Shown: positions 1 to 7,553 of the stretch, piece after piece
How positions within the stretch are numbered: the first letter of the stretch is position 1
How the letters are laid out: every line of letters starts with the position of its first letter
Assembly (NCBI RefSeq): GCF_019112525.1
Contig: NZ_CP077800.1
Coordinates: 310,001-374,000 of the forward strand
Direction: 5' to 3'
From: Modestobacter sp. L9-4
Lineage (GTDB): Bacteria; Actinomycetota; Actinomycetes; Mycobacteriales; Geodermatophilaceae
DNA length: 64,000 nucleotides
Translations under genes and position numbers: made by a program
Notes under the pieces: model-generated
Databases searched by the model: none
What the model was told of the DNA's origin: nothing
The model's input: the letters and a program-made list of their open reading frames with translations, nothing else

Positions 1-359
1 TCCTGCAGCTGACCGCCCGGGCCACCGGCACGGTCTACGAGGAGCTGCGCGGGACCATCACGCTGCTCGTCGACAACCGGCTCGCCGACCCCGCGGTCGC
101 CCGGGCGCACGACACGGCGGTCGCCGTCTACCGCGAGCGGCTGGCCGTCGTCGCCGAGCGGTTGCGGGCGTGCGGGGCGCTGCGCCCGGACGTGCCGGTC
201 GCCCGCGCGGCCGACGTCCTGTGGTTCCACTTCGGGCTGGGCGCGTGGCTGACGGCCCGGGACCTGGGGTGGGACCTGGACGCCACGGCCGACTGGCTGA
301 CCGACCAGGCCGGCCACGCGCTGCTGCGCGAGGCCGACGGGGCCCGCCGGACGGGCTGA
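1..359 (+). CDS. TetR/AcrR-family transcriptional regulator, C-terminal part
   Basis: Only the last 118 or so residues are in the window; the frame is open from base 3 to the TGA at 357-359. The visible part is all-helical (AVARAHDTAVAVYRERL, then FHFGLGAWLTARDLGWDLDATADW), as expected for the ligand-binding and dimerisation half of a TetR repressor. The DNA-binding domain lies upstream of the window, so the family call rests on fold-like pattern only. It ends 117 bp before a beta-glucosidase gene on the same strand, which it could regulate (inference). Confidence 0.55.
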   Translation, partial: LQLTARATGTVYEELRGTITLLVDNRLADPAVARAHDTAVAVYRERLAVVAERLRACGALRPDVPVARAADVLWFHFGLGAWLTARDLGWDLDATADWLTDQAGHALLREADGARRTG

Positions 360-476
360 CCGCCGGCGGCGGGCCCGGGCTGTCCTCCGCCGGCGTCGAC
401 CTCCTGCCTGGCCGGTTCCGGCCTCCTCCGCCACGATCGGGTCGGACGCCGCCCGCCCCCTGCCTCAGGAGCCCCC

Positions 477-2759
477 ATGTCCGGTGACACCCCGCAGGGC
501 CTCGACGTCCCGGCGCTGCTGGCCCAGCTGACGCTGGAGGAGAAGGCCGAGCTGCTGGACGGCTCGGACTTCTGGCACACCACGCCGGTGCCCCGCCTCG
601 GCATCCCGGCCCTGCTGCTGGCCGACGGGCCGCACGGGCTGCGCCGGCAGGCCGAGGGCGGTGACCACCTCGGCCTGACCGGCAGCGTGCCGGCGACCTG
701 CTTCCCGCCCGCCGCGGGCCTGGCCTCCAGCTGGGACGTCGACCTGCTGGCCCGGGTCGGCGAGGCACTGGGCCGCGAGTGCCGCGACCAGGGCGTCTCG
801 GTGCTGCTGGGCCCCGGCGTCAACATGAAGCGGTCACCGCTGTGCGGGCGCAACTTCGAGTACCTGTCGGAGGACCCGCTGCTGGCGGGGCACCTGGCCG
901 CGGCGCTGGTCGCCGGGGTGCAGCGCCAGGGCGTGGGCACCTCGCTGAAGCACTTCGCCGCCAACAACCAGGAGACCGACCGGATGACGGTCTCCGCCGA
1001 CGTCGACGAGCGCACGCTGCGGGAGATCTACCTGCCGGCGTTCGAGAGGGTCGTCACCGCCGCCCAGCCGTGGACCGTCATGTGCAGCTACAACCGCATC
1101 AACGGTGTCTACGCCTCCGAGGACCCGTGGCTGCTCACCGACGTGCTGCGCGGCGACTGGGGGTTCACCGGGCTCGTCGTCTCCGACTGGACCGCGGTCG
1201 ACCGGCGCGACGTCGGGCTGGCCGCCGGCCTGGACCTGGAGATGCCCTCCTCGGACGGCGGCGGCACCACCAGCGTGCTCGAGGGGCTGCGGGCGGGGCG
1301 GATCACCGAGGACGACGTCGACCGCGGCGCCACCCGGGTGCTCGCCCTGGTCGACCGGGCGCTGCGCGGGCAGGCCGTCGCCGTCGCACCGGTGGACGTC
1401 GACGCGCACCACGCGCTGGCCCGGGAGGCCGCCGCCGCCAGTGCGGTGCTGCTGACCAACGACGGCGTCCTGCCGCTGGCCGCCGAGGGCGGGGCGGTCG
1501 CGGTCATCGGCGAGTTCGCCCGCACGCCGCGGTTCCAGGGCGCCGGGTCCTCCCAGGTCGAGCCGACCCGGCTGGACACCGCCCTCGACGCGCTGCGGGA
1601 GGGGCTGGCCGGGCGGCGAGAGGTGCTCTTCGCCCCCGGCTACGAGGTCGAGGCCGCCGAGGCCGACCCCGGGCTGGTCGCCGAGGCCGTGGCCGCCGCG
1701 GCCGCCGCCGAGGTCGTCGCCCTGTTCCTGGGGCTGCCGCCGTCGTGGGAGTCCGAGGGCTACGACCGCGACACCATCGACCTGCCCGCGACCCAGGTCG
1801 CCCTGCTGCACGCCGTCGCCGACGCCAACCCGCAGGTCGTCGTGGTGCTGAGCAACGGGTCGGTCGTGGACGTCAGCCCCTGGCAGGACCGCGCGGCGGC
1901 CGTGCTGGAGGGCTGGCTGCTCGGCCAGGCCGGGGGTGCCGCGACCGCCGACCTGCTGCTGGGCGTGGTGAGCCCCTCGGGCCGGCTGGCCGAGACGGTC
2001 CCCGCCCGCTTCGCCGACAACCCGACGATCGGGGCGTTCCCCGGCGAGCACGGGCACGTCCGCTACGGCGAGGGGCTGCTCATCGGCTACCGCTGGTACG
2101 ACGCACACCAGCTCCCCGTCGCCCACCCCTTCGGGCACGGGCTGAGCTACACGACCTTCGACTGGTCGGACCTGGAGGTGACCGTCCGGCCCGGGGACGA
2201 CGTGCGCGTCGACGTCCGGCTGACGGTGACCAACAGCGGCGACCGGGCGGCCACCGAGACCGTGCAGCTCTACGTCACCGACCCGCAGGCGTCGGTGTAC
2301 CGGCCCGAGCAGGAGCTGCGCGCCTTCACCCGGGTGCACCTGGAGCCCGGCTCGAGCACCGCGGTCGAGCTGACCCTGGACCGCCGCGCCTTCGCGTACT
2401 GGCACGTCGGGCTCGGGCGCTGGGTCGTCGAGGGCGGCACGTTCGGCCTGCGGCTGGGAGCCTCCTCCCGCGACCTGCGGCTGGCCGCCGACGTCGAGCT
2501 GCCCGGGGACGACCTGACCCCGCCGCTGGCCGCCGACTCCACCGCCGAGGCCTGGCTCGCCCACCCCGACGCCGGCCCGTGGCTGCGCGGACAGCTCGCC
2601 GACGCGGAGTTCGGCCGGCTGCTGGCCGACCCGCGCAACGGGCAGATGCTGCGCGCGGTCCCGCTGGTGCGGCTGTCCCGGATGCCCGGGTTCCCGCTGC
2701 GCGAGCAGGAGGTGAGCCCGGCCGTCGGCCGGTTCGGGGCGGGGCGGGACGCGGACTGA
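477..2759 (+). CDS. glycoside hydrolase family 3 beta-glucosidase
   Basis: A 760-residue GH3 enzyme predicted to hydrolyse terminal beta-glucosides (cellobiose-type) in the cytoplasm, since no signal peptide is present. The N-terminal barrel domain (about 10-310) carries the substrate-binding motif LKHFAANNQE and the nucleophile Asp237 in VVSDWTA. An alpha/beta sandwich domain (about 330-560) and a fibronectin III-like C-terminal domain (about 570-660, ending near FGLRLGASSRDL) follow. Length and domain order match the BglB/BglX-like bacterial enzymes. ATG follows a GGAGCCCCC leader; no sugar transporter is adjacent, so the substrate cannot be narrowed. Confidence 0.93.
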   Translation: MSGDTPQGLDVPALLAQLTLEEKAELLDGSDFWHTTPVPRLGIPALLLADGPHGLRRQAEGGDHLGLTGSVPATCFPPAAGLASSWDVDLLARVGEALGRECRDQGVSVLLGPGVNMKRSPLCGRNFEYLSEDPLLAGHLAAALVAGVQRQGVGTSLKHFAANNQETDRMTVSADVDERTLREIYLPAFERVVTAAQPWTVMCSYNRINGVYASEDPWLLTDVLRGDWGFTGLVVSDWTAVDRRDVGLAAGLDLEMPSSDGGGTTSVLEGLRAGRITEDDVDRGATRVLALVDRALRGQAVAVAPVDVDAHHALAREAAAASAVLLTNDGVLPLAAEGGAVAVIGEFARTPRFQGAGSSQVEPTRLDTALDALREGLAGRREVLFAPGYEVEAAEADPGLVAEAVAAAAAAEVVALFLGLPPSWESEGYDRDTIDLPATQVALLHAVADANPQVVVVLSNGSVVDVSPWQDRAAAVLEGWLLGQAGGAATADLLLGVVSPSGRLAETVPARFADNPTIGAFPGEHGHVRYGEGLLIGYRWYDAHQLPVAHPFGHGLSYTTFDWSDLEVTVRPGDDVRVDVRLTVTNSGDRAATETVQLYVTDPQASVYRPEQELRAFTRVHLEPGSSTAVELTLDRRAFAYWHVGLGRWVVEGGTFGLRLGASSRDLRLAADVELPGDDLTPPLAADSTAEAWLAHPDAGPWLRGQLADAEFGRLLADPRNGQMLRAVPLVRLSRMPGFPLREQEVSPAVGRFGAGRDAD

Positions 2760-2833
2760 CCGGGACACGGCCCGGGTAGGGCAGCGCTCGACCCGCCCCG
2801 CCCGGGGCACCCGACACGACCAGGAGGTCCACC

Positions 2834-3481
2834 GTGGGACTGCTCGACGAACTGATGGGCGGCGGCGCGCGCCAGCAGGAGTACGGCGACTTCGTCAACC
2901 GGTACCAGCAGGGCGCACCGTACGACGGCATCTCCGACGACGAGGTCGGCCAGCGCTACGGCGAGGTGGCCGGCGAGGTCGACCCGGACACCTACCAGGC
3001 CTCCGCGCGGGACGCCCTGGGCAACATGGGCGACGACGAGCGCGGCCAGTACGCCGGGCAGCTCCACCAGGCCGCGCAGGAGCGGGGGCTGGACACCGGC
3101 TGGGACGGGCAGTCGACCGACCCGGACTCGCTGGCGTCGATGACCCGCAACGTCCACCAGCAGGACCCGGGCCTGCTCGGGTCGCTGATGGGCGGCGGTG
3201 GTGGCGGACTCGGCGGACTGCTCGGCGGCGCCGGTGGCGGGGCCGGCGGCCTCGGTGGGCTGCTCGGCGGCGCCGGCGGTGCGGGCGCGGCCGGTGGCCT
3301 CGGCGGCCTGCTCGGCGGCGCGGGCGGTGGCGCCGGAGGACTCGGTGGGCTGCTCGGTGGCGCCGGTGGCGGGGCCGGCGGCAACCCGGTCATGAAGGCC
3401 GCGCTCGGCGGGATCGCCGCGATGGCGGCCCAGCGACTGATGGGCGGCGGCCAGCGCGGCCAGGGCGGTTTCGGCCTCTGA
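2834..3481 (+). CDS. uncharacterised protein with Gly-rich tandem repeats
   Basis: 215 residues, GTG start with a strong AGGAGG ribosome site at 2822-2827. Residues 1-105 are acidic and probably helical (QEYGDFVNRYQQG, then SDDEVGQRYGEV). Residues about 115-185 hold four near-identical copies of a GGLGGLLGGAGG unit, and a short hydrophobic tail follows. The N-terminal pattern is one I associate with actinobacterial proteins of unknown function found near stress genes. No catalytic motif is visible and no function is proposed. The repeat is encoded by highly similar DNA, so copy number may vary between strains or be mis-assembled. Confidence 0.7.
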   Translation: MGLLDELMGGGARQQEYGDFVNRYQQGAPYDGISDDEVGQRYGEVAGEVDPDTYQASARDALGNMGDDERGQYAGQLHQAAQERGLDTGWDGQSTDPDSLASMTRNVHQQDPGLLGSLMGGGGGGLGGLLGGAGGGAGGLGGLLGGAGGAGAAGGLGGLLGGAGGGAGGLGGLLGGAGGGAGGNPVMKAALGGIAAMAAQRLMGGGQRGQGGFGL

Positions 3482-3486
3482 CCCGT

Positions 3487-3536
3487 GGACCGGCAGCCCG
3501 CCCCGCCCGGGGACGGCTGCCGGTCCCCCGTCCGCG
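3487..3536. terminator. hairpin terminator candidate after the Gly-rich gene
   Basis: A perfect 12-bp inverted repeat (GGACCGGCAGCC at 3487-3498, complement at 3525-3536) begins 6 bp past the stop codon. There is no T-run, as usual for GC-rich actinobacteria. Confidence 0.5.
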
Positions 3537-3632
3537 GGTGCGGTCGCCGCCAGGGCGAGGCCGCGGCCTCCGGCAGCGGCGTCATCGCCCTACGCTGGCC
3601 CGGCCCGCCGCCCCCTCGCCCGAGGACGCCGC

Positions 3633-4241
3633 ATGCTCCTGATGCAGTACCGGATCACCCTGCCCACCGACTACGACATGACCGTCGTCCGGACCCGGGT
3701 CGCCACCACCGGCCACCTGCTCGACGCCTACCCCGGTCTCGGCGTGAAGGCGTTCCTCATCCGGGAGAAGGGCGTCGACGGCGCGACCGCCAACGAGTAC
3801 GCGCCCTTCTACCTCTGGGCCGACAGCGCGGGCGCGGCGTCCTTCCTGTGGTCCGGCGTCGGGTTCACCGCGATCGTCCGGGACTTCGGCCGGCCGGCCG
3901 TGCAGACCTGGGTCGGCGGCACCAGCCACGGCGCGGGCGACCCCACCGCCGCGCGGTACGCCGTCCGGTCGACGCGGGCCCTCGCCACGGACGTCGACGT
4001 CGTCGCCGCGGCGGCCGCGGCCGACGCGACGTCCGCCGCGGCCGTGCAGGACCCCGGCGTGCTCCTCGCCGCGTACGGCATCGACCCGCAGGGCTGGGAG
4101 CTGGTGACGTTCACGCTGCACACCGAACGCCCGGCGCAGGTCCCCGCGGACGCAGCGGTGTTCCAGGTGCTGCACGTCGCGGCCCCGGAGCACCGGGACC
4201 TCCCCCAGCGGGTCGACACCCGGATGCCCGCGGCCCGCTGA
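3633..4241 (+). CDS. DUF4865 family protein
   Basis: 202 residues. The opening (MQYRITLPTDYDM, VRTRVATTGHLLDAYPGLGVKAFLIREKGV) and the YAPFYLWADS segment match the DUF4865 family, whose function is unknown to me. Members look like small ferredoxin-fold, dabb-like or monooxygenase-like proteins, and often lie near regulators and putative quinone-modifying enzymes. No metal site or cofactor motif is visible. It ends 4 bp from the convergent DeoR gene. Start ATG at 3633; a second in-frame ATG at 3642 (MQY) is equally possible. Confidence 0.72.
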   Translation: MLLMQYRITLPTDYDMTVVRTRVATTGHLLDAYPGLGVKAFLIREKGVDGATANEYAPFYLWADSAGAASFLWSGVGFTAIVRDFGRPAVQTWVGGTSHGAGDPTAARYAVRSTRALATDVDVVAAAAAADATSAAAVQDPGVLLAAYGIDPQGWELVTFTLHTERPAQVPADAAVFQVLHVAAPEHRDLPQRVDTRMPAAR

Positions 4242-4245
4242 GGCC

Positions 4246-5010
4246 TCAGCCGGTGGCCGCCTGGACGACGGGCACGCCGAGACGCCCCAGCCGCACCATC
4301 ACCTCGTCGGTCGGCGGCGCGTCGGTGACGACCCCCGCGACGGCCGACAGCGGCAGGACGGTGAAGGGCGAGGCGGCGCCGATCTTCTCGACGCTGGCGA
4401 GGACGTAGGTGTCGGCCGCCCGGCGGGCCAGCGCCCGCTTCATGGCCGCCTCGTCGGCGTCACCGGTGGTCAGCCCGCTCTCGGGGTGCACCCCGGTGAC
4501 GCCGAGGAGGAAGAGGTCGGCGTTGACCGCCCCCGCCGCCTCCACCGCGGCAGCGCCACTGGTCACCGCGGAGTGCTTGAACAACCGCCCGCCCAGCACG
4601 TACACCTCGACGCCGGGGTGCTCGACCAGGGCGGCGGCGACGGTCGGGCTGTGCGTGACGACGGTGGCGACCAGGTCCGGCGGCAGCGCCCGGGCGACGG
4701 CCAGCGTCGTCGTCCCGCCGTCGAGGATCACGGTGCTGCCCGGTTCGACCAGCTGCACCGCGGCGGCGGCGACCCGCGCCTTGCTGTCCACGGCCACGCC
4801 GGCCCGCGTCGCGTAGTCGGCGACGGCCGGCGACGCGGGCACCGCCCCGCCGTACACGCGCTGACACAGGCCTGCGGCGGCCAGTTCACGCAGGTCGCGC
4901 CGGACGCTGTCCTCGCTCAGCCCCAGCTCGGCGGCGAGGTCCTTGGCGATGACCCGGCCGTCCCGGTGCAGCCGTGCGAGCAGGAGGTCCCGCCGTTCGG
5001 GGACGAGCAC
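4246..5010 (-). CDS. DeoR/GlpR-family transcriptional regulator
   Basis: A 254-residue repressor of the DeoR family. Residues 1-55 form the winged helix-turn-helix (ERRDLLLARLHRDGRVIAKDLAAELGLSEDSVRRDLREL). The rest is the sugar-phosphate-binding DeoR C-terminal domain (STVILDGGTTTLAVARALP, then DLFLLGVTGVHPESGLTTGDADEAAMKRAL). I chose the GTG at 5010 because a GAGAGGG ribosome site precedes it; an in-frame GTG at 5049 would add 13 residues. Divergent from the 5071 gene pair, it probably controls nucleoside or sugar-phosphate metabolism (inference). Confidence 0.88.
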   Translation of the reverse strand: MLVPERRDLLLARLHRDGRVIAKDLAAELGLSEDSVRRDLRELAAAGLCQRVYGGAVPASPAVADYATRAGVAVDSKARVAAAAVQLVEPGSTVILDGGTTTLAVARALPPDLVATVVTHSPTVAAALVEHPGVEVYVLGGRLFKHSAVTSGAAAVEAAGAVNADLFLLGVTGVHPESGLTTGDADEAAMKRALARRAADTYVLASVEKIGAASPFTVLPLSAVAGVVTDAPPTDEVMVRLGRLGVPVVQAATG

Positions 5011-5039
5011 TGGTCCACCCTCTCTGCCGGGTACTTCCG

Positions 5040-5054
5040 GTTTCTGCACGTTTC
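5040..5054. promoter_or_regulatory. candidate DeoR operator (direct repeat)
   Basis: Two GTTTC direct repeats (5040-5044 and 5050-5054) lie exactly one helical turn apart between the divergent DeoR gene and the gene at 5071. Direct-repeat operators are known for the DeoR family. The pair is short, so support is modest. Confidence 0.35.
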
Positions 5055-5070
5055 ATCGTAGTCTGTCGAC

Positions 5071-5460
5071 ATGACGACCCTGACCCCGTCGCTCTTCATC
5101 CTGATCGCAGGGCCCTACCGCTCCGGCACGGGGGACGACCCCGCGCTCATGTCCGCCAACCTGGCCCGGCTGGAGGAGGCCGCCTGGCCGCTGTTCCGGG
5201 CCGGACACGTGCCGATGATCGGCGAGTGGGTGGCCCTGCCCGTGCTGCGCAGCGCCGGCGCAGGCATCGGCGACCCGCTGGCCGAGCAGGTCCTGTACCC
5301 GACCGCGGAACGTCTGCTGGCCCGCTGTGACGCCGTCCTGCGGCTGCCCGGCGCCTCCGTCGGGGCCGACCAGGACGTGGCGATCGCCCGGGACCGTGGG
5401 CTGCCGGTGTGGTCCCGCGTCGAGGACGTCCCCGGGGTCGGCGCCCCGGTCGCAGCGTGA
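5071..5460 (+). CDS. DUF4406 / nucleoside 2-deoxyribosyltransferase-like protein
   Basis: 129 residues. The opening FILIAGPYRSG is the phosphate-loop-like start of the nucleoside 2-deoxyribosyltransferase fold, and LARCDAVLRLPGASVGADQDVAIARDRGLPVW is the second hallmark block of the DUF4406 group. It may cleave or transfer deoxyribose on a nucleoside or nucleotide; the substrate is unknown. The stop overlaps the GTG of the following Nudix gene by 4 bp, so the two are likely translationally coupled. Their joint position opposite a DeoR regulator suggests salvage or clean-up of nucleotide derivatives. Confidence 0.75.
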   Translation: MTTLTPSLFILIAGPYRSGTGDDPALMSANLARLEEAAWPLFRAGHVPMIGEWVALPVLRSAGAGIGDPLAEQVLYPTAERLLARCDAVLRLPGASVGADQDVAIARDRGLPVWSRVEDVPGVGAPVAA

Positions 5461-6152
5461 CCACCGCGCCGGCGTCCACCGTCCGCCCCGTGCCCGGCGT
5501 CGACGTCCCGGACGCCCGCGGCCGCACCGGCCTGGACCGGGCCGGTGCGGACCTGGACCGGAACCCGGACGTGCGGGTGCTGGACGTCGAGGTGCTGGCC
5601 GCCGCGTGGCACGTCCTGCGCCGCACCACCCTGGAGGTGCGCGGCCGCGACGGCAGGTGGCAGCGCCAGCAGCGGGAGACCTACGACCGGGGCAACGGCG
5701 CCACCGTGCTGCTCTACGACGCCGGCCGGCGCACGGTGCTGCTCGCCCGGCAGTTCCGCTGGCCCGTGTACGTCAACGGCCATCCCGACGGGATGCTGCT
5801 GGAGACCGCCGCCGGGCTGCTGGACGACGACGACGCGGCCACCGCGGTCCGCCGGGAGGCGGCCGAGGAGCTCGGCGTGGTCATCGGCGCGATGGAGCCG
5901 GTGTTCGAGGTCTACATGAGCCCGGGCTCGGTCACCGAGCGCCTGCACTTCTTCGCCGCCCCCTACACACTCCTCAGCCGGGCCGGCTCCGGCGGCGGCC
6001 TGGCCGACGAGGGCGAGGACATCGAGGTCTGCGAGCTGACCGTCGAGGAGGCGCTCGCCCAGGTCGCCGACGGCCGCATCTGCGACGCGAAGACCGTGAT
6101 GCTGCTGCAGTGGTCGGTGCTCTCCGGCCCCTTCTCCCCCCAGCGGTCATGA
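5457..6152 (+). CDS. Nudix hydrolase, GDP-mannose pyrophosphatase NudK-like
   Basis: 231 residues from the GTG at 5457, which overlaps the previous stop (GTGA). The Nudix box reads GLLDDDDAATAVRREAAEELGV, with Asp in place of the first conserved Glu. It is followed by VFEVYMSPGSVTERLHFFAA, a close match to the NudK/ADP-sugar pyrophosphatase subgroup. Predicted to hydrolyse a nucleoside diphosphate sugar in the cytoplasm. An upstream start at 5409 would run inside the preceding gene, so I prefer 5457. The first 40 residues (PDARGRTGLDRAGADLDRNPD) look unstructured. Confidence 0.87.
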   Translation: MTTAPASTVRPVPGVDVPDARGRTGLDRAGADLDRNPDVRVLDVEVLAAAWHVLRRTTLEVRGRDGRWQRQQRETYDRGNGATVLLYDAGRRTVLLARQFRWPVYVNGHPDGMLLETAAGLLDDDDAATAVRREAAEELGVVIGAMEPVFEVYMSPGSVTERLHFFAAPYTLLSRAGSGGGLADEGEDIEVCELTVEEALAQVADGRICDAKTVMLLQWSVLSGPFSPQRS

Positions 6153-6191
6153 CCGGGCCGGCCGTCCCGCGGGGCTGGTGGTGCTGGCCGG

Positions 6192-7427
6192 TCAGCTGCC
6201 GGCGCCCCGCCAGCGGAGCACGTCCAGTGCCGCCGCCACGGCGACGGCGTCCTCGGCCAGGGGGCGCGGCAGCAGCTCCTCGGCGCGCGCCAGCCGCCGC
6301 AGCACGGTGTTGCGGTGGGTGAAGAGCCGCGCCGCCGTCCGGGCGACGCTGCCCAGCTCGGCCACGAAGGCCAGCACCGTGTCCCGGACGGCGACGTCGG
6401 CGTGCAGGAGGTCGCCGAGGGTGGCGGTGAGGAACTCCTCGACCCGGCCGGGGTCGGCGGTGAGCAGCGCGACGAGCTGCACGTCGGCGAAGCGCGCGAC
6501 CTGCTGCGCGGAGGTGAGCCGGGCGAGCATCTGCTGGGTGGTGGCCGCATCGAGGTGGCTGCGCCGGAAGCCGTCGACGTCGGTGCCGGGCCGGCCGACC
6601 GCGACCCGCACGTCGGGGGCGTCGGCCAGGCCGGCGGTCACCACGCCGGGGTCCGGCGCCCGGCCGACCGGCAGCCAGACCCACAGCGCCGCGGCTCCCG
6701 CGACGACGGTCAGCCGCCGGCCCGCACCCGCCGCCCGCATGGTCGCCTCGGCCGCGGCCTCCAGCTGGTCGGACGCGGCGGCGCCCGACCCGCTCCACAC
6801 GATGACGGCGGTGTGCGGCCCGGTGAGGCCGTAGCCCAGCTGCGCCTCGGCCCGGGCCCGCGCCAGCGGGGCGCCTTCCAGCAGCAGTGACACCGTCGCC
6901 CGGCGCTCGGCGTGCGCGCCCCGGGTGAGCTCGCTGCGCTCCGCGGCCATCCGCCGGGTGACCGCGGCGACCGTGTCGTCGACGAAGGTGGTGATCGAGC
7001 GCGCCGAGACGTCGAGCAGCTCGCGCAGCTGTGCGGTGTCGTCGGTGAGCGTGAAGCAGATGCCCATCCAGTGCTGCCAGGCCACCGCCTGTGCGGTGCG
7101 GTAGGCGTCGAGGCCGATGTGGTCGAGCCCCCGCCGCACCAGGTCGCGGGCACCGTCGAGCACCTCGGGACCGACGTACACCGGCACCCGCTCGCCGGGG
7201 CGCTGCACGTTCGCCGCGGCCCAGTGCAGCAGGTTGGCCAGGTTCGCCCGCCGGGCGCCGGCGGCCAGCACCGGGTCCTCGGCGACCGGGCGCATCCCCG
7301 CCCCGCCCAGCGCCGCGGTGTGCACGTCGGCCACCCAGTCGGCCCGCGGGTCCAGCGCCTGCTCGGCACCGCGGCGGAACAGCTCCCGGACGTCCGGTGA
7401 GGGCAGCGGCCAGGTCATGGAGGGCAT
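6192..7427 (-). CDS. PucR/CdaR-type helix-turn-helix regulator
   Basis: About 411 residues. The C-terminus carries the PucR-type HTH (TAARLFTHRNTVLRRLARAEELLP, followed by AVAAALDVLRWRG). It is preceded by a GGDEF-like regulatory domain (VAVGRPGTDVDGFRRSHLDAATTQQML) and an N-terminal sensor region. It is divergent from the monooxygenase operon at 7554 and probably controls it. In-frame ATGs lie at 7448, 7427 and 7418. The one at 7448 falls inside a perfect palindrome, so I chose 7427; no clear ribosome site precedes any of them, so the mRNA may be leaderless. Confidence 0.82.
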   Translation of the reverse strand: MPSMTWPLPSPDVRELFRRGAEQALDPRADWVADVHTAALGGAGMRPVAEDPVLAAGARRANLANLLHWAAANVQRPGERVPVYVGPEVLDGARDLVRRGLDHIGLDAYRTAQAVAWQHWMGICFTLTDDTAQLRELLDVSARSITTFVDDTVAAVTRRMAAERSELTRGAHAERRATVSLLLEGAPLARARAEAQLGYGLTGPHTAVIVWSGSGAAASDQLEAAAEATMRAAGAGRRLTVVAGAAALWVWLPVGRAPDPGVVTAGLADAPDVRVAVGRPGTDVDGFRRSHLDAATTQQMLARLTSAQQVARFADVQLVALLTADPGRVEEFLTATLGDLLHADVAVRDTVLAFVAELGSVARTAARLFTHRNTVLRRLARAEELLPRPLAEDAVAVAAALDVLRWRGAGS

Positions 7428-7428
7428 C

Positions 7429-7458
7429 GTGCACCACGCGGCGACCATCGTGGTGCAC
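7429..7458. promoter_or_regulatory. 30-bp operator: perfect 10-bp inverted repeat
   Basis: GTGCACCACG at 7429-7438 is repeated in exact inverted form at 7449-7458, with a 10-bp spacer. The arms are two helical turns apart centre to centre, a spacing suited to a dimeric regulator. It sits at the 5' end of the PucR-type gene and about 95 bp upstream of the monooxygenase start, so it could serve both promoters. Confidence 0.6.
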
Positions 7459-7553
7459 GGAGTACTGGCAGGGAGTGGCCGCGGTCACGGATCGTCGGGT
7501 ACGTCCCCCCGGACACCGACGACCGGACACGGGACGACCGACCTGGAGCGACC

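Noticed and set aside
834-2810. Long antisense frame opposite the beta-glucosidase
   Set aside because: Typical high-GC shadow frame with Arg/Gly/Pro-rich composition and no domain.
7446-7448. ATG at 7448 as start of the PucR-type regulator
   Set aside because: It falls inside the perfect palindrome and adds residues without family similarity; 7427 or 7418 preferred.
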